A stretch of DNA of 64,000 nt from Cephalotus follicularis (Eukaryota; Streptophyta; Magnoliopsida; Oxalidales; Cephalotaceae): NCBI GenBank assembly GCA_001972305.1, contig BDDD01000366.1, forward strand, positions 227,016-291,015. Direction: 5' to 3'. The notes below the pieces were generated by a model. That model had not been told where the DNA came from and did no database searches. It saw only the letters and a list, made by a program, of their open reading frames with translations. This document shows positions 11,919 through 23,268 of this stretch, one piece after another (positions within the stretch are counted from its first letter, which is position 1; each line of letters begins with the position of its first letter). The position numbers and the translations under genes are program-made.

Positions 11919-12779
11919 CCTTAAGTCTCCTTGCATGCTCCATGTTAAATCCACTCCATCAATCTGTTACAGTAGGGGTTAGCCTTTGTCCTCACTCGGC
12001 TAAGTGAATAAACTCATAAATGCAGTTCGAGGAATATGATAATGAGTATCATGAATGAATGCATTATGATGCAGTACAATATATATATATATCACAATGT
12101 ACATGTATAAAGTATATGCATGTTCACAGTACAGGTATATCCTCGTAAGGCTACATCAACACAAGCAGTAAGTATGTCCCAAAAGCAACCAGACAAACAA
12201 GTCATCATGACCGTCGCCACCTCCTGGCCCCAACGTCATGCACTTTTACCCCATCCCCGTTTGTGAATGGTTTGGAGTAAGTCCTCCATACAGGTTGCTT
12301 AGCACGACGGCCAAACAATCAACAGGTTATTAGCACAGCGGCTAATAATCAACAAGCACAAACATCTTACAGTACAAGTCAAGCAATAAAATATAATTAC
12401 TTGATCAAATATATTTGTTTGAAATATATTACTCCGTTCTCAGGTTGTGATAAGTTATAAAACTTAAAACAATACATTTTGATTGTGTAACCAATCCTTT
12501 AAAACATTTCTCCGTCCTTGGAAAATACTTTCCCCAGTCATTTTTAAAATATATATATTCATACATTAACAAATATACATTTTCGTACAATAATGATTAT
12601 AATAATCATACAAGCTTTTCAAAATGGTTAACACTTTTTAGCAATCAACCATAATGCAATTCGCAGTTCAGTAATAATACAAACATATGCTCAGAATGCA
12701 TCTAGGATCGTTTCCAGAGTCGTTTCGGGTCTAGCAGGTCCCATTCGAGTGAGATCTTTCCAAACAGGAGAATAAGCGT

Positions 12780-13205
12780 TTATGCTTATTCCTAGGGCAT
12801 CGACGTCTTTACCTTAAGGCGCCAACATTCCGTGCAGTTATTCCCAGGCATTTTTGGACCAAAGACGTCGATGCTTTTCCAAAGACATCGATGTCTTTAT
12901 GATACCATGAGGTATCAGTTCACGAATCTTGATTCTAGGGGGAAGAATCCGGCCCCTAAACCCTCGTATAAGCGAAACTCACCCTCTCAAGGCGTAATAC
13001 ATGCTACTGGTTATTAGGATATGTAACCAGAACATCAATCCGTAAATAACCATGCAACCACAAGTGGCCAATTCACCATCTGCAGTAAACACTACTGTTC
13101 TATGAATACCCAGAAAAGGCGTCGATGTTTTTACTCAAACATCGATGTCTTTCGCATTCACACACGAAGACATCGACGTCTTTAGGTAGACGTCGACGTC
13201 TATTC
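12780..13205. repeat. GTCGAC/ATCGATG palindrome clusters in element B LTR
   Basis: Motifs such as GGCATCGACGTC, AGACGTCGATG, AGACATCGATG and GACATCGACGTC occur at 12790-12900 and 13118-13205, and a further set lies at 13955-14105 (GGCGTCGACGTC, CATCGACATG). The pattern is more decayed than in element A's LTR, and the differences are mostly CpG transitions. Confidence 0.7.
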
Positions 13206-13954
13206 AGTCCAGAACGTCATTTCCATAGTTTTAACACACCAGGTCATTACCCAAATCATCCATTATACAAACCAGTTTGAATATTCATGTAATTTCCACA
13301 TGCATGTTCACTCTGTACATCACAGTAGTCATCACAACAAGTCCAGAGATTACAATTCATCCATTAACATGCAATTCACTAATGGCATTCATTATCTTAA
13401 AACTCAAAATGCATGTATAGGAATCATCACTTTCCCCTACCTTGTTGTTCCAAGTTAGGAACTAGAAAGTCCACCTCTTTGTGTTCCAAGGGTTGCTCAC
13501 AGTAGCTCCAACTCGACAAGGTTGCAATCCTAGGAGCTCCAAGGTCCAAGCTCTAAGTGCTCAAGAATGGTGGTTCTATCTTCTCTCTCTCTTTCTCTGT
13601 TCTGTCTCTTTTCTCACTGTGTTTAGCTGAGAAGGAGGGGAAGGAAGAGGTGTTTTATGCTGGCAAGAGTCCTCCCCTTCTCTCTTATTTCACATGCATC
13701 CACACACACCCGTGCTCCCCCCCCCACCTTCCTGTTTTTGGCTCTTTTTCCTTTCCCTTCTGCAGGTTGCAGATGAAGATGGCATATCCTCTTGCATGCA
13801 CCATGTCAAGGACATGTTTTGGAGCATACCTGGCAACGCACCAGCATGATCAACATGTCGCATTGTGCATGTCAAGATGTCTGGATGATGCCTCAAAAGT
13901 TGCCCCATTGCATGTTATTCTGTCAGTGTATAACATGACAGATGTTCTTTTCAA

Positions 13955-14105
13955 AGGCGTCGACGTCTTTCCTTAGACGTCAATGTCTTTTCCTCTTTCA
14001 TAATAAGGTGTCGATGTCTTCATATACATCGACATGCATGTACATGCATTCACATGCATTTTGGTTCCCATAGGCGTCGACGTCTTTCCAAAGACATAGA
14101 CGCGA
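13955..14105. repeat. GTCGAC palindrome cluster near 5' end of element B LTR
   Basis: Exact GGCGTCGACGTCTTT motifs occur near 13957 and 14073, with degenerate copies between them. The position mirrors the proximal cluster of element A (7318-7420). Confidence 0.72.
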
Positions 14106-14276
14106 TTGTCCCAAAACTGCGCCGTTTTGGTTTAACATACACATTTCTTTCCCCAAAACAATATTTAGGGTTTGGAAACATCTTTGAGGCCAAAATCTCC
14201 AACATTTTCATTAATTCAAGCATAAGATTACATCTTAAAATGAAATATTACAATAAAGAAAATACCGGGTGTTACA

Positions 14277-15189
<913 letters not shown>

Positions 15190-15239
15190 TGTAATGCCCG
15201 AAATTTCATAAATAATTATTGCGATACTGGCACAGTGTA

Positions 15240-16699
15240 TGTAATACCCAGTACCTGTTTTAGAGCATTACAATTTAGGACCTTGTTTGGGTCATGGGAA
15301 GGAATAAGTGGGATTGGTGGCATATTTTTAAACATGTGGTGGAGAATGGTTTGAGTTTTATATTAGTATTTTGGTTAGCTTCTTGAGGAAGCTTATTGTT
15401 CCCAAGGTTGTGTTGCGATAAGGGTTGTTGGAGGTTGTAGTTCTTTTTGGTAAGTTGAGTTCGGTTTTTGGAGAGAGGGAGAGAGAGGGAGAGCTATTGT
15501 CTTCTTCTTCTTTCTTCGCCGAGCGTTGGAATCGTTGTCTTGCTTTTGAGCTTGGAGGTGAGCTCCTACCTTCTCTGGTTTCGGTAAGGGCATGGTGGTA
15601 CATTGTGCTCGGGCCGAGGAAGAGGATGATGGCCTAGTTGGCTGGTTATGTTATGTTTATGTATGTTTTTGTGTTTCTTCCTGGGTTGATTCATGTTAGT
15701 TTTGCAGACGACGGTCCCGTTGCTGAGATGGAGCACCTCGGGGTTGGTCAGCGATAGCGTGTGGGGTGTTTCGATGAGTGGGACATTCTCCTCTTTCTTT
15801 TATTTGATATTTACGTGTGCCTATTATTGTCCTCTGGTTGAATGTATTCCTTGGGGATTTGGATCCCGGTTATCTTGTATATTTGTGTTCTTGATCTGGG
15901 ATGAGCTTGAGAGCTCGGATGGTCCTTAGGATTGTGTATTTTCATCCTCGGATGTGTTGTTATCTTTGTTGATGATTCTCTCCTTATACTTTGGTTTTCC
16001 TCTGTTATGAGGTGTGCACGGAATTGTGCGACTTATTTTCTTGGTTTTCCCCTGGTTGTACGGATAGAGTTTAGCGAGCTCTGGCTCGGATGCGTACTAG
16101 TGGACGGGGTCCAATTAGATTCTAGCAAGCAAGTCCTGGATAGGTGTGTGTTTCGCCTGGTATGGCGGCAGACCACGGATATTGTGGTGGATACTAGCAG
16201 ACGAGGTCTGGATAGACATAGAAGGTGAGGCCTGGATAGGTGTGCGTTTCGCCTGGTATAGCGGCAAACCACGGACACTGTGGTGGATAGTGAGCTGAGG
16301 CTCGGATAGATTCTAGCGGACGAGGTCCGGGTAGACATAGCAGGCAAGGCCTGGATAGATTGTGTGTGTGTTTGGCCTGGGATGGCTGCAGACCCTGGTT
16401 TGGGTAGTGGATGTGGGTGGTGTCATGGTGTATGACGGTAGACCATGGGTTTTGTGATGTGTGGTTGTTTTCCTCTTCCTTGTTGGTGATCCTTGGCACA
16501 GTTGTTATTACATGTTGCGATGTAACTTTTATTGGATTCTCATACTTACTGATATTTGACTCTCTTGATAGGCTCCGAGGAGCTGGATGTTGTCATGTGG
16601 TTGAGTTGTACATTCTTTTATTGTCCTTTGATATATTCTTGCTTCTCCCAGTTGGGTATGACCTGATATATGTTTCCTTGTGCGTCCTGTGGTTATGGA
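15240..16699 (+). mobile_element. LTR F1, 3'-truncated
   Basis: It begins TGTAATACCCAGTACCTG and is homologous base for base in order to F2 (TGTAATACCTCGTACCTG). It ends at GTCCTGTGGTTATGGA, which matches F2 near 18206-18224, so roughly the last 1 kb of the LTR is missing. A block of short repeats (GACGAGGTC..GGATAGA units) lies at 16068-16400. Confidence 0.8.
16068..16400. repeat. Short imperfect tandem repeats in LTR F1
   Basis: Units of about 20-25 bp of the type CTAGCGGACGAGGTCCGGATAG alternate with AGCAGGCAAGGCCTGGATAG and a longer CCTGGTATGGCGGCAGACCAC unit. The same units recur in F2 at 17705-17990. Confidence 0.8.
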
Positions 16700-17704
16700 T
16701 GTAATACCTCGTACCTGTCTTTAGAGGATTATAAATTAAGGCCTTGTTTGGCACATGGAAAGGACTTAAGTGGGAATTGTGGTAAGTTATTTAAACATGT
16801 GGACATGGTTAGTTTGGATTATTATATGATATATGGATTAGCTTCTTGGAGAACATTTGTGTTTTCCCAATGTGATGATGATGAGATTGGAGTTGGTAAG
16901 TGGGCTGGCAGTGCCTTCTTGGTTAGTGGAGTTCGGCTTTGAGAGAGAGAAGTGAGAGAGAGCTGGTTTCTTCTTCTTTTTCTTCTTCCCCCTTCTTCCG
17001 TGAGCATTTTGGTTGCCCTCTTTTGCTTTTGAGCTATGAAGGTGAGCTATCCTCTTCCCTAGTTTGTGTTGTGTGGTGGCACGTTGCGCTGGAGCCGAGA
17101 AGGAGAATGATAGCCTGGTTTGGCTGGTTGTGTTTTCTGTTCATGCATGTGTTATGTCTTCTTCTCGATCTGATATGTGTTAGCTTGTAGATGAGGAACC
17201 TGTTGCTATGACAGGGCATCTTGGGGTTGGTCAACGGTAGCTTGAGGCGATTTGTGAGTGGGACATTCTCCTCTTTCTTTTACTTGATATTTCGTGTGCC
17301 TGTTGCTATCCTCTGCTTGAACATTTTTTGTGGGATTTGGATCCCTGTTACCCTTATTTATGTTGTAATCCTGTTCTTGGCAGAGCTTGATAGCTTGGAT
17401 GGTTCTTGGGTTGAATGTATGTTGTTCCTCTGACGGTTGTTGTTTGTGTCAGATGATCTCTTTTTTTTCTTTTTCGTTCCTCTGATATGTGGGATGCACT
17501 GGGATGTGCAGATGTGATGCGTGGGTTACGGTCGGTGGTAAAGGGTACGTTCGAGGATCAACTCTCCTTGTTGTTCGCATTGTCTATGATGGGATGCTAT
17601 GTGGGAACTGCCCCTGGGTTCCAGACCTGGATCTGCGGTGTACTATTGTCTATGATGGTATGCTGAGTGTGAGTGCAGCAGGACCTCCGTACCTTCTCAT
17701 TTGG

Positions 17705-17990
17705 CTTGGGTTAGCGAGTTGTGGCTCAGATAGATACTAGCGGATAAGGTCCAGATAGATTCTAGCAGGCAAGGCCTGGACAGATGGTGTGTGTGTTTTT
17801 CCTGGTATGGCGGCAGACCACAGATATGTGGTGGATATGTGATGTTCTAGCGAGCTGTGGCTCGGATAGATACTAGCGGACGAGGTCCGGATAGATACTA
17901 GCGGACGAGGTCTGGATAGATTCTAGCAGGCAAGGCCTAGATAGATGTGTGTGTTTTGCCTGGTATGGCGGTTGACCACGGGATATTGTG
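17705..17990. repeat. Short imperfect tandem repeats in LTR F2
   Basis: Repeats of ATACTAGCGGACGAGGTCCG and TTCTAGCAGGCAAGGCCTGG, with a GTGTGTGTTTTGCCTGGTATGG unit. Unit order and number differ from F1, so the block has evolved by slippage or unequal exchange. Confidence 0.8.
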
Positions 17991-18764
17991 GTGTTGTTCC
18001 TCTTCTCTTGTTTACTTAGGCACAGTTGTTTTACTGGTGATGTTATCTTTTGTTGGAATCCTCCGCTTATTGATGTTTGAATCTCTTTTCCTTTGCCAGA
18101 CTCCGAGGAGTGGAGCCTTGTGATATTGCTGAGTTGTGTTCCTTTTGTTTACCTCTGACTTGTTCTGTTTTTCCCAGTGGGGCTTGATTATATATATTTT
18201 CCCTGTGCGTCCAGTGGTTGTGGATGCTCTGGAGAATGCTTCTTCTTGCTCACTAGTCATTTGGACTAATCCCCTCCCAGTTGTTTTGCAGAGGAAGCTG
18301 GTGAGGTTGCTAGAGCAGTCTTGTGTTGAAAAGGTTGTCCGAGGACAGAAGCGCTTGGGTTGGCTTTTCGGATTCATTTGCATGCATTCATGGGGCATAT
18401 GGGTTTTGTATTCCTCTGTTTGTGGATCCTTGGCTTGAGGAGGATATGTTATTCTTTTGTATGGGTCCTCGGATTTGAGCAGAGGATGGTATTCTTTTGT
18501 GAACAGATGTATTATTTTTGGAACGATAATACGATATGTTCTTGAGATGATTTATTGTGTTTAATGAAGAGATTTTGTGTTTTTACTTGAAACGCTGTGT
18601 TGCGATCTTCTGCTTGTTTACCGAGAAGGTTACCCGAGGTCGGGCAGGTCGGGGCATCTACCCAGGGCGGGGGGTCAACCTATGGGGCTCGTGTCCTGAC
18701 CTCAGGGTTGTTAGGTCTGGGATGGTTTATGTTGTGGTTTGGCACTTGTCGTCGGGTTATGTCC

Positions 18765-18925
18765 GAGGAGAACATGTTGTCCGAGGAGACGTTTGAGGAG
18801 AACGTGTTGTCCGGGGAGGACATGCACGGGGAGGTCATGCCCGGGGAGGACATGCCCGAGGTTAGTTGTCCAATGAGGACATGCCCAAGGATGGCTCGTC
18901 TGGCGAGGGCATGTCTTAGGATGGC
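18765..18925. repeat. GAGGACATGCCCGG-type short repeats in LTR F2
   Basis: Units of about 15-20 bp built on GAGGAGAACATGTTGTCCG and GGGGAGGACATGCCCG repeat eight or nine times. Function unknown. Confidence 0.7.
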
Positions 18926-19589
18926 GATGCAGGCCTGGCTGTGATACGTCGTGTTGTGTTGGGTGGTGTTGGCATCCCCTGCCCGGGACCCCTGGCAAGA
19001 CGTAGTGTTACGTTCTCTGCCCTGGCTCCCTCCCCTGGCATGTTCCTTTAGTGGAACCGTGCACTTGGGCAGTGGTTGTTGTGTTCCCTTTAGTTAAACG
19101 GTGAGTTTTGGAATGGTTTTGTGTAAGGGTTAATTACAGTTTTGCCATTTCCTGTTTTGTTTCTTCCCTGCCATGAGTTGTAGCGTTGTTTTGGCTTAGA
19201 GGAGATGGGAAGTTCCTCCTTCCTGCCGGGCGATTCGTCCGAGGTGGTTATCCTGAGGGACGAGTCATTACATGTATGGCCATAATAGAGCTGATGGAAA
19301 CCGAAGCAATAAAAGGCATTGCGCATTGAAGCCCGCAATTATAAATCAAAAAATGGCTAATAAAGCCCATTTTTAATGCGCACTCGTGAGGCCCAATTCT
19401 CACATTATTATCGTGGTTATTTTAATGGGTGGTTGGATTAATTAACATCATAATGCGTGGAATAAACGAGATCTGGGCCTTAATATTTTGCTGGTAAATA
19501 CCAAGAAGAAAGGAAGGAATTAATAAGAGAAAGAAGGAAGCACGAGCGCATAGTACGCCCGTGTGAAAAAGAAAGGGTGAGACGCGAGC

Positions 19590-19590
19590 G

Positions 19591-19627
<37 letters not shown>
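19590..19627. repeat. (GA)n microsatellite in E 5' LTR
   Basis: GCGAGCGA followed by about 16 GA units. The equivalent in the 3' LTR (about 49653-49667) is much shorter, so it expanded in this copy. Confidence 0.95.
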
Positions 19628-19628
<1 letters not shown>

Positions 19629-19721
19629 CGCTGTGGTGTGCCGGAGAAGACACCAGCGCAACGCACCGGACCAGGAGGAGACGGTGAGCAGTCCGAACCC
19701 ACAACCCGACGGTAACTCCTC

Positions 19722-22639
19722 TATAACGACCCGCATTAATTTTTGGGCAAATTGATGTTTGGGGCTTGGGGGAAATTTTTCTTTTTCTCTTTTGTTGTGG
19801 TCGGCTTGAGCTTCTCTTCTTGGATAGTGTTAGTTTGGCTTGGGCTTGGTGGAGGCCCAATGGTTTGTTATGGTTATGTGATGAAGAGATATTTGTATTG
19901 GTGTTGGGATATGTGCAAAGCTTACTTATGAAGCTTTGGCAGTTGGATTTGGGCAGACATCACATCCATCATCTCACGCCTGAAGAAGCATTTGAGAGAG
20001 TGAGCTTTCATCTTTCTTCTTTCTTCCTCGTCTTTCTTCTGAAGCTTCGATCATTGTTTGAGGTTGGGACTTTCCTTACCCGTCTACGTGTCTAGCAGGT
20101 AAGAGTCCTCCTCGGTACGTTGGGGTACGTTGCTTTGTTGGTGTTGAGACGATCTTTAAGGCTGAGAAAGAGCTTCACCTTGGTTTTCATGGATGTATGT
20201 AGTTCATGCATGACTTCAGAAATGTTTGTTCATGGATGCTAAGCATTGTTGTGTGTTGGTCTTGCAGAGGAGGATCTAGGCACGGAGTCCGCACGACGAG
20301 GAAGCTAGCCGAGGAAGCTACTGATACTAGTGAGTGAGATGTTCTTTCTATCAATTAATAACTGGGAGATTACTGTTTATATTCCCTTCCATGATATTAT
20401 CTTTGACTAGGATTTCTTCTCCTATCATCTGTTGATATTCCATGTGAATACTGTTGTTCCGAGCTGAGGACTCGATGCCCGGGTTGAACTTGTTGTTTCC
20501 CCTTCTATTTAAGCATTCATGCTTTATTTTGATATCATGTGTTGTTGTCCTCGGGTACTGGTTACTGGTTACTTGGTTATGTATGAGACTTATTGTGGTT
20601 GATGGAGGAGTGGGCATTCGATCCCTATTCCATTCAGCAGTGCCATTGTCGATGATGAACTGTTGAGTGTGACTGTGCCTGGGTTCCATACCCGGATCTG
20701 CTCATTTCATTGGTCTATGATGGAATGATGTGTGAAGGCAGCCGAGGATCCGCTATCTTTTCTGGTCAGGCCATAGTGGAGTCTTCGGGCATGAGATTGC
20801 CGGCCTGAGATGGTCTAAGTGGTGATACACTTACCTCTGAGCCGATGTTCTCCTCTGTCATCTCGTCAAGGGTAGAGCTGAGCGGTGATTCATTGGCCCC
20901 TAGGATGATACCAACGCTATGTGATTGTCGACGAGGTAGCTCCTCGATTGATGTTCATATGGTGTAGTGCTGAGCTCGTGATTACCGACGGGAGTGGACT
21001 TGCATAGCCCCTCGATCGATGTTCATGTAGTGAGGTGTGCCAACGTGTGATTGCCGAAGAAGGAGTGCTTGCGTAGCCCTTCTATTGATGTTCATGCGGT
21101 GCTCTGGAAGTGGGTATCTATATGCGTGTATGAGGGATGTGTACAGTCCTGTAGCCCATGACCACGTTGATGGATCTTCAACGGAGCTGTTATTTGTCCT
21201 TGCCGAGGTTGTTCCGGTTATGGAAGTTTGTGAGTATGATGTGTGCATGTGTGTGTGTGTGGAAATGTGCTTGTGATTGATACAGTACCAGTAGTCCCCT
21301 GATAAATGTTGATCCTTAGAGTATGATCTATATATATATGACATGTTGTTATCTACTTTCCTTGAGGCCGATCAACGAGTTGGTAGCTCTGACGTCTCCT
21401 CGGGTTTCCTTTTTATCGATATCTTTGTACATATTCACCCCTGCCTTGTTTTGTTGAGTAGGGGATATGGGTTGTCCTCGGCCCAGTTGGGGCAGGGCAT
21501 GTTTACCTTGGCTCTTGGCACCCCGGTGGAAGTGGGTTTGCCCAGGATATTCCTTGATCTTACTCACTAGTTAGTTGGACTAATCCCCTCTCAGTTTTGT
21601 GTGGAGAGGAAGCGGAGCAGCAGGGATCTTGAGATCCACTAAGGATAACGTGTTGAAAAAGGTCGACGCCTGACGCGGCACCTTAGGACGGCTTCTCGGC
21701 CACGGGCACCTTCATGCATTTGGGGGAATTCTTGGGGTTTTGTGTAGACTTTGTTGCTCTCTATGTCTTGTAAACCATCTTTTGTAAACATGTATATGAC
21801 TTCTTGGATGTTGTTGGTCCTTGGCATTTTGCCCGGGACCGTATATAATTCACTTTTTGTTTTATATACTTTGTTGTAATGAACTGTTTTCCCAGCCCTG
21901 TTGTTGTTTATGCTAAGTGTTTGGGGTGCATGGGCGACCCACGGGTTTGGGAGTCGTTTGACCCTGGGCAGAGGAGCAGGTCTCCCCAGCCCTGGCCTTG
22001 GTGAAACCTCAATGTTTCTCCCCGGGGCCTTTTGAGCGTGGCACCTCTGCTGAAATGCCGGGGGGAAGGGTGGCTATGTTCATGGTTAGTCAAACCTTAG
22101 GTTGACCTCACCGCTCGGGTTGGTTGACGCTAAGCTGAGGTCTGGTGGCATCCCCAGGTGTTTGTCCCCGGGCATGCTCGTAGGCGTTAAGAGAGAGTTA
22201 AGAAGTTTTCCTTAGTTTTCCCCATCCTCCCGACCTCAGACTAGCTCGGTCACTGGAGGTGTTTTGTTGTGTGGGCCCTGGTGGATCCCTTGGTTACTTG
22301 GCCAGGGTGAGATTTCATCTCCTTAGTGTAAGTTGAGTGCTGGAGGGACCTCGGGTAGTTGTCCCATGCTTGGCATTTTCCCCCGGGCCCTTGTGTTGAT
22401 CCCAGGCTTAGCTTTATGGTAAACGTTGTCGGTTTTGTGCCCGGGCATATCCTTGTTTGTATGCCTTGGGTGCTTTTGGCCTGGGAAGCGTGGCTCTCCT
22501 CGGCAGCGTGTTTTAACGCCCGCCCTGGCCTTATTATTAGTCTTTGTTTGTTGGGGTTTTGGTTAGGGATCCGGGTGGAGGATCCTTCCACCTAGCACGG
22601 CCGTCCTCGGGCAGGGGTGCTCGGGAACGGGGTGTGTCA
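19722..22639 (+). mobile_element. Element C 5' LTR (2918 bp)
   Basis: It begins TATAACGACCCGC (TG changed to TA relative to the 3' LTR TGTAACAACCCGC) and ends GGGGTGTGTCA. Notable sites are a splice-donor-like CTAGCAGGTAAGAG at 20092-20105, the core box CTAGTTAGTTGGACTAA near 21567, and CCCGGG-rich repeats from 21830 to 22520. No coding sequence is supported. Confidence 0.9.
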
Positions 22640-22645
22640 GCTTTT

Positions 22646-22657
22646 TGGTATCAGAGA
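22646..22657 (+). promoter_or_regulatory. Primer binding site of element C
   Basis: TGGTATCAGAGA, the initiator tRNA-Met type with a last-base change, 6 nt after the LTR end. Confidence 0.85.
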
Positions 22658-22697
22658 GACCGGTTTAGTTTCCTTCTGTTTCTTTGGAGACTTTTTT

Positions 22698-23196
22698 TTG
22701 GGAGGGGGGGGGGGGGGGGGGTGGGATTTGATCTCCCGGTCCGGTAGCTGGCTCCGGCGTCCTCTCTCGATCTCTCTGCTGCTCTCTCTCCCAATCTCTC
22801 TCTCTCTCTCTCTCTCTCTCTAGCGTAGGTGCACAGAGCGCCCACTGCCTCTTTCTTGCATGGGCGCGTGATGCGCCCGTGTCTCTCTCTCCCTCCCTTT
22901 ATGCAAAATGCTTTCTCTTTAATATTTACTGGCAAAATACTAAGGTCTAGGTCCCGATTTTTCCGCAAATCGTGACATAATTTATCCGAACAGCCACCAG
23001 AATAATCACAATAATATTTCGAGCATTTGGGCTTTATTGTCGTGCATTAAAAATAGGCTTTATTAACCGTTTTGGCTAACACAATTATGAGTTAAATGTG
23101 TAATGCCTTTTTATTACTCCGGGCCTCTATCAATTTTATCACATCTGTACACGCACCAATTTCATAATAATTATTTATGAAATTCGGGGTGTTACA
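22698..23196 (-). mobile_element. Inverted LTR fragment in the leader of element C, with poly-G edge
   Basis: The right end reads GGGGTGTTACA at 23196. On the minus strand this is TGTAACACCCCGAATTTCATAAATAATTATT, the start of an LTR closely like that of E (15190). Homology continues leftward through the leader-like hairpin GGGCGCGTGATGCGCCC (22860-22876) and a CT microsatellite (22798-22821). It then ends in a run of G at about 22700-22720. Only the first part of the LTR (about 0.5 kb) is present. Confidence 0.72.
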
Positions 23197-23206
23197 CCAG
23201 TTAAGG

Positions 23207-23268
23207 GATCCTTCCACCTGGGAGAGACCGGTTTAGTTTCCTTGTGTTTCTTTGGAGACTTTTGGGGG
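23207..23268 (+). repeat. Second copy of element C leader segment
   Basis: GATCCTTCCACCTGGGAGAG and the following GACCGGTTTAGTTTCCTTGTG to GGAGACTTTTGGGG repeat the sequence at 22583-22593 and 22654-22697 but lack the LTR end and primer site between them. The inverted LTR fragment lies between the two copies. Confidence 0.75.

Larger units (their letters stand above)
7614..14276 (-). mobile_element. Element B: Tekay-type chromovirus, 5' LTR and part of gag
   Basis: On the minus strand the LTR starts at 14276 and ends at 8806. The primer site and gag (8694 to 7614) follow, and element A cuts in at 7613. The rest of B must lie to the left of the window beyond A. The LTR is interrupted by a solo LTR of another family (9138-11918). 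Without it the LTR is about 2685 bp, close to A's 2574 bp. Gag has several more stops than A's, in line with B being the older host of A. Confidence 0.87.
8806..14276 (-). mobile_element. Element B 5' LTR, split by solo LTR 2
   Basis: The two pieces are 8806-9137 and 11924-14276. They are joined across the CCTTA target duplicate of the inserted solo LTR. The LTR begins TGTAACACCCGG and ends with a GGTGTGACA-type terminus. The core box (minus strand CTTAGCCGAGTGAGG, about 11990-12004) is nearly identical to that of A. GTCGAC palindrome clusters lie at about 12780-12900, 13118-13205 and 13955-14105. No coding sequence is supported. Confidence 0.85.
15240..19272 (+). mobile_element. Insertion F in E 5' LTR: two abutting LTRs of one family
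   Basis: It starts TGTAATACCCAG and ends GAGTCATTACA. The flanks are GTGTA (15235-15239) and TGTA(T) from 19273, so the duplicate is 4 bp, or 5 bp with a changed base. The uninterrupted sequence in E's 3' LTR (near 49345) confirms the position. It is made of a truncated LTR, 15240-16699, directly followed by a full LTR, 16700-19272. No gag-pol lies between them. The family is related to the LTR of element C. Confidence 0.82.
16700..19272 (+). mobile_element. LTR F2, full length (2573 bp)
   Basis: It begins TGTAATACCTCG and ends GAGTCATTACA. It contains the imperfect tandem block at 17705-17990, the core box CTAGTCATTTGGACTAA at about 18252 followed by a pyrimidine tract and TTTTGCAG, and near 18770-18920 a run of CCCGGGGAGGACATGCCCGAG-type units. 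No coding sequence is supported. Confidence 0.82.

Noticed and set aside
16033..16499. ORFs of about 100 codons on the minus strand
   Set aside because: They result from the tandem GACGAGGTC units in LTR F1 and are not conserved in F2.
19422..19860. ORFs of 60-126 codons with Ser-Leu runs (minus strand)
   Set aside because: They come from the GA microsatellite in E's LTR, span the C insertion joint and are not conserved in the 3' LTR.
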